Assembly: GCA_947588765.1 (NCBI GenBank) | Contig: CANPZG010000011.1 | Coordinates: forward strand, 1-37,710 | Length of the DNA stretch: 37,710 nt | From: an uncultured Bacilli bacterium | Lineage (GTDB): Bacteria > Bacillota_I > Bacilli_A > RF39 > UBA660 | Direction: 5' to 3' | Part shown: positions 1 through 8,368 of the stretch, in pieces | Numbering within the stretch: position 1 is the stretch's first letter | How the letters are laid out: each line of letters begins with the position of its first letter | Program-made: the position numbers and the translations under genes | Notes under the pieces: model-generated | What the model saw: only the letters and a program-made list of their open reading frames with translations | Databases searched by the model: none | What the model was told of the DNA's origin: nothing

Positions 1-45
1 ATACTAATAATATTATTAGTATAGAGAATAGGATATTCTCTATAC
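1..45. repeat. Two overlapping perfect palindromes at the window edge
   Basis: Positions 1-22 are a perfect 22-bp palindrome (ATACTAATAAT and its complement). Positions 19-45 are a perfect hairpin with 12-bp arms (19-30 and 34-45) and a 3-nt loop. Both lie inside the open frame of the membrane protein gene. Confidence 0.8.
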
Positions 46-880
46 TCGACCATTTTATAATATGCTTTATTCCTTCTATAAATGACATAACTATTGCTTT
101 TAACGCAGGCATACCTTGCACTAATGCTTGTCTTTTAGCATTACCTGGAGCTAACGCACTTATTAACAATCCAATTATTGAAACTAAAAGTATTCCAGTA
201 GGTTTAATATCCTTTTTTTGAATATAACTAATTAAAGAATACAAAAACAAAAAGATACATTGTTGCAAAGCTATAATTAGATTTCCTCCAGCTATAACAA
301 ATGATAATATTAGTAAACAAATGTAACTAGATTTTTTACTATTCATTATATAACTTATCATTAAAGCTACTTCAATTAAGAAAAATGAATAAAATAAACT
401 ATAATATGATGAACCATTCCACCAATATAATCCTTGAACTAATGATGGAATCGTTTGAATAGTAATAAATAGAAACATTGCAGCTACTAAAAAACTATTA
501 TATTTATTTGTTTTTATCAATTTTCCTAAATTTTTAAAAATTATAAAAGTTGAAAAAATTAAAGAGAATAATAAAATCCAAGTACCCATAAAATAAAAAT
601 CATTTCCCCAAATAGATGGTTGCAAAGACATTATCGCAACTGCTGAATAAGTTCCTTGCCAAGAAAAATAAAATTCTTTTACAGTTTTAAACATTCCGCT
701 TAAAATACCCCATATTCCACTTGTATGCAAAATATTCATAGTATAAACACTATAATTATAATCATCTGCAGAAGGATGATTATAAAAAGATATTACTAAT
801 AACGGAATAAAACTTAAAAGTAAAATGAAAGCTACAAGCAATTTTATGCTATTTAAATTTATTCTTTTTTTCATATACAT
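1..880 (-). CDS. DUF6056-like polytopic membrane protein, probable GT-C type glycosyltransferase (3' end outside window)
   Basis: The minus-strand frame is open from the start codons at 880/874 to the window edge, giving about 293 residues with no stop, so the gene continues to the left. It encodes a polytopic membrane protein: TM1 lies at about residues 9-26, followed by an external SADDYN segment and further hydrophobic helices. A later ALAPGN motif resembles DUF6056-type proteins. An Asp pair in the first external loop is typical of GT-C glycosyltransferases that use polyprenyl-phosphate sugars, so I infer that role. It sits 11 nt downstream of a GtrB-like gene, which would make such a donor. 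An AAGGAG site at 885-890 serves ATG 880 (spacing 4) or ATG 874 (spacing 10); the choice is open. Confidence 0.75.
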   Translation of the reverse strand, partial: MYMKKRINLNSIKLLVAFILLLSFIPLLVISFYNHPSADDYNYSVYTMNILHTSGIWGILSGMFKTVKEFYFSWQGTYSAVAIMSLQPSIWGNDFYFMGTWILLFSLIFSTFIIFKNLGKLIKTNKYNSFLVAAMFLFITIQTIPSLVQGLYWWNGSSYYSLFYSFFLIEVALMISYIMNSKKSSYICLLILSFVIAGGNLIIALQQCIFLFLYSLISYIQKKDIKPTGILLVSIIGLLISALAPGNAKRQALVQGMPALKAIVMSFIEGIKHIIKWSSIENILFSILIILLV

Positions 881-891
881 ATTTCTCCTTA

Positions 892-1848
892 TTATTTTGT
901 ATCTAATAAATTTTCAGAAATTATATATCTAGGTCTTCTTTTAGTTTCATTATAAATTTTTCCAATATATTCACCTATTAGTCCTAAAGATAACATTTGT
1001 AGTCCTGATACTAACCATATTGAACACACTATAAATGTCCATCCAGATACTGTATTACCAATTATTTTCATTATTAAACAATATAATAATACAAAAATAC
1101 TTACAATAAATATTCCTATTCCTAAAAATAAAATCATTCTTATAGGTTTTATACTAAAAGAGGTAATTCCATCCCATGCGAAATTTAACATTTTCTTTAA
1201 TGGATATTTTGATTTCCCAGCAAATCTTTCTTTTCTTTCATAGTATACTATTTCTGACTTATATCCAACTAACGGAAACATTCCTCTTAAAAATAAATTT
1301 ACTTCACCATATTCCGAAAAACTATTTAATACTTTTTTACTCGTTAAACGATAATCAGCATGATTATATACTATATCCACTCCCATAAAATGCATAAACT
1401 TATAAAATGCTTCCGCTGTAAATCGTTTAAAAAAAGTATCTGTTTTTCTTGCACTTCTAGCAGCATATACAATATCATATCCTTCATTATATTTATCTAT
1501 CATTTCATCGATAGCATTTATATCATCTTGTAAATCAGCATCCATGCTAATAATAATGTCGGCATATTCTTTTGCTGTCATTAAACCCGCATGTAAAGCA
1601 TTTTGATGCCCTCTATTTCTTGACAAGGAAATTCCTGTAAATAATGATTCTTTTTTATCAATTTGTTTTATTAATTCCCATGTTTTATCTTTTGAGCCAT
1701 CATTTACATACATAACTTTACTCTTACTAGAAACTTTCTTTTCTTTAATTAAATTATTTAACTTTTCTTTTAATTGCTTAGTTGTTTCATTTAATACTTC
1801 TTCTTCATTGTAACAGGGAACAACTATATATAAAATATTACCTCTCAT
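892..1848 (-). CDS. GtrB-like polyprenyl-phosphate glycosyltransferase (GT2, two C-terminal TM helices)
   Basis: A GT2/DPM1-like enzyme of 318 residues that most likely moves a sugar from a nucleotide donor to undecaprenyl phosphate on the inner face of the membrane. The GT-A core shows VVPCYNEEE at about 9-17, VNDGSKDKT at 48-56 and the metal-binding SMDADLQDD at 101-109. The C-terminus carries two TM helices (about 238-262 and 270-297) and a short basic tail, the layout of GtrB/YfdH bactoprenol glycosyltransferases. It is the penultimate gene seen in the polysaccharide operon, just upstream of the DUF6056-like protein. The two could form a GtrB plus GT-C side-chain glycosylation pair. No GtrA flippase is visible in the window. 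Sugar specificity cannot be read. Confidence 0.85.
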   Translation of the reverse strand: MRGNILYIVVPCYNEEEVLNETTKQLKEKLNNLIKEKKVSSKSKVMYVNDGSKDKTWELIKQIDKKESLFTGISLSRNRGHQNALHAGLMTAKEYADIIISMDADLQDDINAIDEMIDKYNEGYDIVYAARSARKTDTFFKRFTAEAFYKFMHFMGVDIVYNHADYRLTSKKVLNSFSEYGEVNLFLRGMFPLVGYKSEIVYYERKERFAGKSKYPLKKMLNFAWDGITSFSIKPIRMILFLGIGIFIVSIFVLLYCLIMKIIGNTVSGWTFIVCSIWLVSGLQMLSLGLIGEYIGKIYNETKRRPRYIISENLLDTK

Positions 1849-1908
1849 TTCTTTTCCTTCCTTCTACTAAATTATAACTAAAATACATTAGTATATTAAA
1901 AATTACAA

Positions 1909-3027
1909 TTATAAATCAAATATTCTTTTCAATTGATCTTCTATTTCTTTATTGGCATTATTCATATCAAAATTAGGTCTAAACTTATCTTTATTTTGTA
2001 AATAATATATAATATGTTTATGAATAAATTTTGGTTTACAAATTATACCATTATTTAAATTAGCTTTATTAGTTAAATAAAATATATCCTCTGCTCCATT
2101 ATTATCAGCACTAATAAAATATTTTTTTAAAGCTAATGCTTCAAGAGAATTTATAGAATATGCTTCCATTTTTGATGCTGATAGTAAAATATCGGCTTGA
2201 TTCATATACTTAAAAGGATTATTTTGATTTCCTAAAAAAATTATATCATTAATTAAATTTTTCTTTTTAACTATATTTTCTAATTTTTCTCTTTCATTTC
2301 CATCCCCAATAATATATAATTTTACATCTAATATTTCTCTTTTTACTTTTTCAAACTCATAAATTAAAGTTTCAATATTTTTTACTTTAGCTAATCTACC
2401 AACATACATTAATTTATACTTTCCCTTTAATTCTAAATCTAAATTTTCATTTTTCATTTGTAATCTATCCATATCAAAAATATTATTTATGACAAATAGT
2501 TTTTCATCATAGTTTTTAAAAATATGAGAAAACTCTTTTTTTGTATTTTCTGATACGGGAATAATATAATCAAAATATTTAAATTTTTTAGCCATCAATA
2601 TATTTCTTAATTTCATTATAAATTTTATTTTTGATATATTATATAATGTTTCAAAATTATTATGAACCCATATAAATTTTTGCTTAGCATTTGCAGCAGC
2701 TGCATATAAATCACAATAATTGTTAATACCATAAAAAGCAATAGCAATATCATATTTTTTATTATTATTTTTTCTATATTTTTTATAAATTGATTTACAT
2801 AATAAAGTTTTCATAATTCGAGATATCAACTTATTTTTAGGCAGTCCAGCATCAATAATATTAACTTTAGTTAGTTTTTCAAATTCATCATTTAATACGC
2901 CTCTTTCTAAAACAAATAAATCAATATCCACATCATATTTTTTTAAAGTTTTAATAAGCGATAATAAGGCAGTTTCTACCCCACCCATAACAAGTGATTC
3001 AGTTGTAATTAATATTTTTTTCTTCAT
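1909..3027 (-). CDS. Glycosyltransferase family 4 (GT-B fold)
   Basis: A cytoplasmic GT-B glycosyltransferase of 372 residues. The N-terminal domain has the loop SLVMGGVETAL (about 11-21). The C-terminal domain has YVGRLAKVKN followed by a donor-site segment SKMEAYSINSLEAL, which matches the EX7E region of GT4 enzymes. It probably adds one sugar to the lipid-linked repeat unit. The start at 3027 has AGGAG six nt upstream. The spacing to the preceding gene is 10 nt, so it is co-transcribed with the polysaccharide operon. Donor and acceptor are unknown. Confidence 0.85.
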   Translation of the reverse strand: MKKKILITTESLVMGGVETALLSLIKTLKKYDVDIDLFVLERGVLNDEFEKLTKVNIIDAGLPKNKLISRIMKTLLCKSIYKKYRKNNNKKYDIAIAFYGINNYCDLYAAAANAKQKFIWVHNNFETLYNISKIKFIMKLRNILMAKKFKYFDYIIPVSENTKKEFSHIFKNYDEKLFVINNIFDMDRLQMKNENLDLELKGKYKLMYVGRLAKVKNIETLIYEFEKVKREILDVKLYIIGDGNEREKLENIVKKKNLINDIIFLGNQNNPFKYMNQADILLSASKMEAYSINSLEALALKKYFISADNNGAEDIFYLTNKANLNNGIICKPKFIHKHIIYYLQNKDKFRPNFDMNNANKEIEDQLKRIFDL

Positions 3028-3037
3028 TTAATACTCC

Positions 3038-3988
3038 TTACTTTATTTTTTTCATCCAATAAATAACCCGTGGAGGTAAATATACAGATATAAATGCAGT
3101 AAATTTACGATATAATGGTTCTTTTTTATAATAATAATTATCAAGTAAATTAGAAAATTTTGATTTTACATTGGCTCTTAAAATATTTATATATTTTAAT
3201 CCTTCTTTAAATTCAGAAAATTTTAGCACTCCACTTTTTAATATACTATCTAAAAATATATATTTTAATTCTTCATTATATTTATTTAACAGTTTACTTT
3301 CTTTGAAAGTATTATATAAATAATCTGAAACATAAATAATATCTTCATATTTTTTATCATAAGATTTTTTTCTTAAGGTTGATGTATTAGTCATATTATA
3401 AAAATATAAACCTTTATTTAAATATTTGGGATTTTTGGAATTGACACCTAAAAAAGGAATAACTGCAATATCTTCATAAATAATACCCTCACAAAACTTA
3501 AAATTAATATCATCAATTAATTTTTTAGATATTATTTTCCCCCATGGAGCAAAATTAGCTAAAATCACATCCTTTTTTACATCATCATTATGATGATTTA
3601 TTACTAATTCATCACGATTAATAAAATGTTTATAGTAATCGCAATAAACATAATCTGAATTATTTTCAATAGCATAATTATACATAGTATTTATAGCATT
3701 TTTTGCAATTGCATCATCAATATCTAAGAAAAATATATATTCACCTTTAGCTTTTGCCAAAGCCTTATTTCGCGCTACACCTTGACCACTATTTCTTTGA
3801 TTTATTACCACTAAATTTTTATATTTTTTCTTTTCTTCCATTAAAATTTTTAATGAATTATCAACACTACCATCATTTACAACAATAACTTCTTTTTCTT
3901 TTAAAGAATCATCAAATACCATTTTTAATGTGTTTTTAATATATTCTTCACCATTAAAACATGGAATTATAACACTTACTTTAATCAT
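3038..3988 (-). CDS. Glycosyltransferase family 2
   Basis: A 316-residue GT2 enzyme with a GT-A fold. It shows SVIIPCFNGEEYI (about 5-17), VNDGSVDNS (about 37-45), an ARNKAL segment and the metal-binding FLDIDDA. The C-terminus is basic and possibly membrane-associated (WMKKIK). Its ATG shares one base with the TAA of the upstream GT2 (TAATG at 3986-3990), with a G-rich SD (AAAGGGGGG) seven nt upstream, so translation is probably coupled. It likely adds a sugar during repeat-unit assembly; specificity is not readable. Confidence 0.85.
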   Translation of the reverse strand: MIKVSVIIPCFNGEEYIKNTLKMVFDDSLKEKEVIVVNDGSVDNSLKILMEEKKKYKNLVVINQRNSGQGVARNKALAKAKGEYIFFLDIDDAIAKNAINTMYNYAIENNSDYVYCDYYKHFINRDELVINHHNDDVKKDVILANFAPWGKIISKKLIDDINFKFCEGIIYEDIAVIPFLGVNSKNPKYLNKGLYFYNMTNTSTLRKKSYDKKYEDIIYVSDYLYNTFKESKLLNKYNEELKYIFLDSILKSGVLKFSEFKEGLKYINILRANVKSKFSNLLDNYYYKKEPLYRKFTAFISVYLPPRVIYWMKKIK

Positions 3989-4953
3989 TATTTTCCCCCC
4001 TTTAATCTTTCATAAAAATTATTACTAATTTTTAATAAATATTGTTTTAAAAATATTTTTAAATATATTTTTTTTAATAATTTGTGAAAACTATATGCAT
4101 ATATTTGATCAACAACTTTTTGTTCTTTTAAATATTTTAGCATTTCATTTAAATTTTCATCTTTTAATTCTTGACTTTTATTAATTAATGCTTCTGCAGA
4201 ATAACCTAATAAAATTCTATTTTCTCTACAATTAGGTTTAATTAACTTACGATGATTTTCAAAATGATATTTAAAATCCATTGTTCTTTTATACAATTTT
4301 TCTTCAGTTGTTTGGGTCATTATACTATTATCACGTACAATATAATTATATCCCTTATAATCTATACAAGAAATTTTCTTACATTTACTTAATACGATAA
4401 GAGTTAAACCATAATCTTCATGAATAGTACCATATGTATACTTAAAATTATTTTTATTCCAAAATTTGTAGTTATAACAATATAACCATGCAGCTTCAAT
4501 CATCCCAGTATTTACTATTGATTTTAAAGTTTTATATTTGTCAATTGATTCCTTTGCATTATTAATTATTCTTAAAGTTTGTTCCTTTTCATTAACTATA
4601 TTTAAACCAAAGCGAACTACATCAACTTTATCTTCTTTTAATTTATTATTTAAATTTTCTAATAAATCTTTATTTATTGTATCATCACTATCAATGAAAA
4701 TTAAATAGTCTCCTATAACATATTTTAAACCATAATTACGTGCATCTGATAAGCCACCATTTTTTTTCTTATAATATTTAAAATTTTTCTTATCCTTAAT
4801 AAAATTTTTTATAATAGCATCAGAATTATCCATTGAACCATCATTTACGATAATAACTTCATAATTTTGATAAGTTTGGCTATCAATACTTTGTAAACAG
4901 TTTAAAACATATTTTTCAACATTATATACTGGAACAATTAAACTAAATTTCAT
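3988..4953 (-). CDS. Glycosyltransferase family 2 (EpsJ-like)
   Basis: A 321-residue GT2 enzyme. The nucleotide-binding start is SLIVPVYNVEKYV, followed by VNDGSMDNS, a DARNYGL segment and the catalytic-metal IDSDDT. It resembles the EpsJ/WfgS-type capsule glycosyltransferases of Firmicutes. AGGAG lies seven nt upstream of ATG 4953. It follows the HAD gene after a 17-nt gap and overlaps the next GT2 by one base. It is related to its downstream neighbour but clearly diverged, so the pair is not a recent duplication. Confidence 0.85.
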   Translation of the reverse strand: MKFSLIVPVYNVEKYVLNCLQSIDSQTYQNYEVIIVNDGSMDNSDAIIKNFIKDKKNFKYYKKKNGGLSDARNYGLKYVIGDYLIFIDSDDTINKDLLENLNNKLKEDKVDVVRFGLNIVNEKEQTLRIINNAKESIDKYKTLKSIVNTGMIEAAWLYCYNYKFWNKNNFKYTYGTIHEDYGLTLIVLSKCKKISCIDYKGYNYIVRDNSIMTQTTEEKLYKRTMDFKYHFENHRKLIKPNCRENRILLGYSAEALINKSQELKDENLNEMLKYLKEQKVVDQIYAYSFHKLLKKIYLKIFLKQYLLKISNNFYERLKGGK

Positions 4954-4970
4954 TTTTAGTCTCCTCTCAA

Positions 4971-5795
4971 TTATTTAAAAATTTCATTTAAACAATTAAC
5001 ATTATCTAAAATATACTTAGGTTTAAATTCAGTAACCTTTAAATCATCTAAAGTAGCTTCACCAGTTAAGACACATACCGTATCCACATTTGCGTTTAAA
5101 CCTGATGCAATATCAGTATATAAACGATCGCCAATCAAAATTGCATCATCTTCATGTAAATTAAATTTTTGTAAAACAGTTTTTATCATTTCTGGTTTTG
5201 GTTTGCCAATATAAATAGGTTCTTTTTTAGAAGCATTATATAACATATAACAAATTGAACCACAATCTGGTACAAAACCAAATGAAGTTGGACAAACTAA
5301 ATCAGGATTTGTGGCAATATATAATACATCTTTAGTTAAAATATTTGAAGCATCAATTAGTTTTTGATAATTAAGCTCCGTATCATAACCAACAAGCAAA
5401 ATCTTTATATCATCCACTAATTTATCAGTAATATTTAAATTTTGTTTTTTTAATTCTTCTTTAAAAGCATCAGTACCTAACGCATATATTAATTCATTTT
5501 GATAATAACAATTTTTTCTTAAATATAGAATAGTGGCTTGAGTTGAAGTAAAAAAATTATCTTCTGTAACTTCTATCCCCATTTTAGTTAGTTTATCAAT
5601 GTAAACTTGCACAGATTTAGAAGAATTATTTGTTAAAAAAACATATCTTCCTCCGCTTTTTTTAATATTTTCCATCAATTCTTTAACGCCAAAAAACAAT
5701 TTATCATCATTATAAATTGTTCCATCCATATCAAAAAGAAATAATTTTTTATTTTTTAAATTATTAATGTCCTCTTTTGTTAAATTATAATTCAT
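4971..5795 (-). CDS. HAD-IIA (NagD-like) phosphatase/phosphotransferase, Gtp3-like
   Basis: A 274-residue HAD subclass IIA protein. Motif I is FLFDMDGTIYND with the nucleophile Asp22 and acid Asp24, motif II is FLTNNSSKS (about 53-61), motif III is the Lys of YIGKPKPEM (about 198), and motif IV is ILIGDRLYTDI with Asp223 and Asp228. A cap domain lies between motifs II and III. It sits directly after a cytidylyltransferase and a glycerol-1-phosphate-dehydrogenase-like enzyme. That order matches pneumococcal gtp1-gtp2-gtp3, where Gtp3 is reported to form glycerol-2-phosphate. From sequence alone a generic sugar or polyol phosphatase is equally possible. Confidence 0.8.
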   Translation of the reverse strand: MNYNLTKEDINNLKNKKLFLFDMDGTIYNDDKLFFGVKELMENIKKSGGRYVFLTNNSSKSVQVYIDKLTKMGIEVTEDNFFTSTQATILYLRKNCYYQNELIYALGTDAFKEELKKQNLNITDKLVDDIKILLVGYDTELNYQKLIDASNILTKDVLYIATNPDLVCPTSFGFVPDCGSICYMLYNASKKEPIYIGKPKPEMIKTVLQKFNLHEDDAILIGDRLYTDIASGLNANVDTVCVLTGEATLDDLKVTEFKPKYILDNVNCLNEIFK

Positions 5796-5796
5796 A

Positions 5797-6504
5797 TTAA
5801 TCCTTAAAAATATTAGAAGCTAGGGCTAAATCATCATGATTATCTATTTCAACCCAGCGTCCTTTTAATGGGCAAGCAACAAACTCAACATCATCCAAAA
5901 TATCGTTTAATGCTACTTCACTCCATAATTTAAGTTCTTTTTTATCTTCGATATATTCTTTGGCTTTATTAAAAAATGCTTGTCCTCCCTTTGAATCAAA
6001 TTTGTATACATCAATTGAGTTACCTAATGCATCTTCCTTACTAATTTGTTTAGATATCGCAACAATTCTACTATTTTTTTCAATTACCTTCATTGATTCT
6101 TCATTGTAAGAACCAATATCAGTTACAATAGCATTCTTATATTTAGAATTCAATAATTCAGTAATAATGCTAGCATCATAATACACATCTGCATTCATTA
6201 ATAAAAAATCACTATTTACTAATAAATCTTTGGCTAAATATGCTGAATACATATTATTTGTATTAGCATAATCTTCACTTTCAATTATTTTAATATTTGG
6301 ATATTTTGAAGATACTACTTCTTTAATAACTTCAGCTTTATATCCCGTTACAATAGTGATATCATCTACTCCATTAGAAGTTAAATTTTCAATTTGTTTT
6401 AATAATATTGGTTTTCCATTAACGGGAACCATTGATTTTGGTCTATCGTTAGTAATTGGTGCAAGTCTAGACCCTAAACCTGCTGCTAAAATTAATGCTT
6501 TCAT
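5797..6504 (-). CDS. Nucleotidyltransferase (CTP-type, Gtp2/LicC-like)
   Basis: A 235-residue sugar-nucleotidyltransferase-fold protein. The NTP-binding signature is LILAAGLGSRLAPIT followed by RPKSMVPVNGKPIL (residues 4-34). A metal-binding Asp lies in LLMNADVYYD (about 105), and a second acidic site is VEIDNHDD near the C-terminus. Length and motifs fit the LicC/Gtp2 cytidylyltransferases better than hexose-1-phosphate enzymes, which are longer. Its ATG shares a base with the TAA of the dehydrogenase gene, with SD GGAGGAATT. Its stop lies one nt before the HAD start. Context suggests CTP activation of a glycerol phosphate; a sugar-1-phosphate substrate is not excluded. Confidence 0.82.
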   Translation of the reverse strand: MKALILAAGLGSRLAPITNDRPKSMVPVNGKPILLKQIENLTSNGVDDITIVTGYKAEVIKEVVSSKYPNIKIIESEDYANTNNMYSAYLAKDLLVNSDFLLMNADVYYDASIITELLNSKYKNAIVTDIGSYNEESMKVIEKNSRIVAISKQISKEDALGNSIDVYKFDSKGGQAFFNKAKEYIEDKKELKLWSEVALNDILDDVEFVACPLKGRWVEIDNHDDLALASNIFKD

Positions 6505-7538
6505 TATAATTCCTCCAATAATTCATCATATATTTTTTCTAATTGCGTTTGAGTAAAATTAATTTCATTCAAATATGTATATCTTTTTCGCATAGTTACA
6601 GCTTTTTGCATACATAAAACAAAATCATCTTTACTTATATTCAATCTTTGAGGATTAATATTTACATCATATTTTTTAAAGAAATTCAATATTAAATGAT
6701 AATCCTCTCCTATTAATTTTAACATAGCAATGGTACCTAAAGCAACCTGTAATCCATGTAAATTTGGTGTTTTACCATAATAATCCAAAGCATGAGAAAA
6801 TAAATGTTCAGATCCACTAACAGGACGACTGCTACCAGTAAATTGCATTGCTAATCCCGATAAAATAATAGAATTTGCTAATACTTTAATAAATTTTTCA
6901 TCAAATTTTTCTGATTTTGCATTTAAAAGAGATTCATATGATTCTTGAGATAACATATAGGCAAAATCATTCATTTTATCCTTACCATTATCACAAGCAA
7001 ACTTCCAATCAAGTAAAGCCATATAATTTGCTAATGTGTCACCTATTCCTGCTTTAATAAGTTCACTTGGACAATCAAGCATAATTGTAGTATCAATTAT
7101 TATTATTTTTGCCATTTCACATTGCAAACTTTTGACTTTACCATTAGCCATTTTTAACACTGCTATAGGTGATGCAATACCATCATTTGCCAAAGTTGTA
7201 GGTAATGATACAAAACATTTTTTAGCAATGTATGAAGCATATTTACAAACATCTAGTATTTTCCCACCACCTAAACCAATTGCATAATCAATTTCTTCTT
7301 CAATTAATTTTGATGCCAAATCCATCGCTTTTTTAATGGAACTTTCATCAATATATTCAAGTTCAAAATCTCCTAATTCTTGTAATTGTTTTTTAACTTC
7401 ATCTCCATATAATTTATCTAAATTTGGCTCTGTAACAAATAAAAATTTTCCATTTGCATCATTTTCTTTTAATATATCATATAATTCCCTTATACCATTA
7501 TTTTTTACTTTTAATACATTATTTATTTCTATTTTCAT
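6504..7538 (-). CDS. Glycerol-1-phosphate dehydrogenase-family reductase (AraM/EgsA family, Gtp1-like)
   Basis: A 344-residue member of the iron/zinc alcohol dehydrogenase-like sn-glycerol-1-phosphate dehydrogenase family. The NAD(P)-binding loop is GLGGGKILD (88-96), with SLPTTLANDG at 111-120. Likely metal ligands are Asp167 (AGIGDTLAN), His245 (GSEHLFSHALD) and His261 (NLHGLQVALG). The family reduces dihydroxyacetone phosphate, while the pneumococcal relative Gtp1 is reported to reduce dihydroxyacetone to glycerol. It overlaps the neighbouring genes on both sides by one base, so the three polyol-activation genes are translationally coupled. I favour a Gtp1-like role because of that neighbourhood, but the substrate cannot be set from sequence. 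Confidence 0.85.
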   Translation of the reverse strand: MKIEINNVLKVKNNGIRELYDILKENDANGKFLFVTEPNLDKLYGDEVKKQLQELGDFELEYIDESSIKKAMDLASKLIEEEIDYAIGLGGGKILDVCKYASYIAKKCFVSLPTTLANDGIASPIAVLKMANGKVKSLQCEMAKIIIIDTTIMLDCPSELIKAGIGDTLANYMALLDWKFACDNGKDKMNDFAYMLSQESYESLLNAKSEKFDEKFIKVLANSIILSGLAMQFTGSSRPVSGSEHLFSHALDYYGKTPNLHGLQVALGTIAMLKLIGEDYHLILNFFKKYDVNINPQRLNISKDDFVLCMQKAVTMRKRYTYLNEINFTQTQLEKIYDELLEEL

Positions 7539-8368
7539 TACTTCTCCTTACTATGAGATTTTTTTAGTTTATTTAATTTGTTTTTTATCAATTTTGGATT
7601 TTTTATAACTCGCTTAAACATTATAAAATATTTTCTTTTTAGATAATATCTGCGATATTTTTCATTTCCTTTTTCTTCACCATATCTTTTTATAAATTCC
7701 CGTTTTTTTTCAGTTAAAGCCCTTTCATATTTATCATGCCAAGAGGCATTAAAATGATGAATTGTATATGTATTTTCCGTAATATTAATTTCTCCAGTTT
7801 CATAATCTTTAGGGCAAAAATACTCACTTGGAAATAAAGTAAAGCCTTCAATTGTTTGCTTTTGATTATTTAAAACTAATCCATGTTTTAAACAAAAATT
7901 AGTAATAGCTTCAACATTTGTAGTCAAATCTAAAGAGCCATCTTCTTTTACAAAATGACGATTATCATAATCATCTAATAATTTTTTAAAAAACGCATGG
8001 CCATCCCGACAGGCCATTAGGCATGTCTGGATTCGATCTACCGATTCGAATCCAGACATGCCGGAAAGTGTTAAAAACTCATCTAATGGCTTAATTACTT
8101 CCACATCAGTATCCATATATACGCCACCATAATTAACTAAGGCATATAATCGTACTACATCAGTGACAAAAGCCCATTTTTTATTTTCATAAGCTTCCTT
8201 CACATAAGCATTATAATTTAAATCAAAGTTATCTTCATTCCACTCTTTAATTTCATAATCTGGGCAATATTTTTTCCAAGATTCAATACATTTTAGAGCA
8301 AGTTCAGGTTTTGGCCCTTTACCAAACCAACAATAATGAATAATTTTGGGAATTTGTTGTTTTTTCAT
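7538..8368 (-). CDS. Capsular-polysaccharide glycosyltransferase, GT32-like (DXD)
   Basis: A 276-residue enzyme of the Gly_transf_sug/OCH1-like group. It starts IPKIIHYCWFGKGPKP (6-21). It has the acidic YGGVYMDTDVE with DXD at 86-88, a GFES loop at 106-109 and a conserved C-terminal YTIHHFNASWHDKYE. Such enzymes add a hexose or HexNAc to lipid-linked oligosaccharides in the cytoplasm. The start overlaps the stop of the upstream glycerophosphotransferase gene (ATGA) and the stop overlaps the next ATG. The basic C-terminal tail (about 240-276) may touch the membrane. An unusually GC-rich perfect hairpin (8020-8062) lies within the codons for residues 103-117. Confidence 0.85.
   Translation of the reverse strand: MKKQQIPKIIHYCWFGKGPKPELALKCIESWKKYCPDYEIKEWNEDNFDLNYNAYVKEAYENKKWAFVTDVVRLYALVNYGGVYMDTDVEVIKPLDEFLTLSGMSGFESVDRIQTCLMACRDGHAFFKKLLDDYDNRHFVKEDGSLDLTTNVEAITNFCLKHGLVLNNQKQTIEGFTLFPSEYFCPKDYETGEINITENTYTIHHFNASWHDKYERALTEKKREFIKRYGEEKGNEKYRRYYLKRKYFIMFKRVIKNPKLIKNKLNKLKKSHSKEK
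8020..8062. repeat. 17-bp perfect, relatively GC-rich hairpin inside the GT32-like gene
   Basis: Arms 8020-8036 and 8046-8062 are exact complements (GGCATGTCTGGATTCGA) around a 9-nt loop. A further 6-bp pair, ATGGCC/GGCCAT (7997-8002 and 8012-8017), lies just beside it. The encoded residues still fit the enzyme family. Confidence 0.85.

Noticed and set aside
3038..4953. Adjacent GT2 genes as a recent tandem duplication
   Set aside because: Only the general GT-A motifs match; the C-terminal halves are too different for a recent copy.
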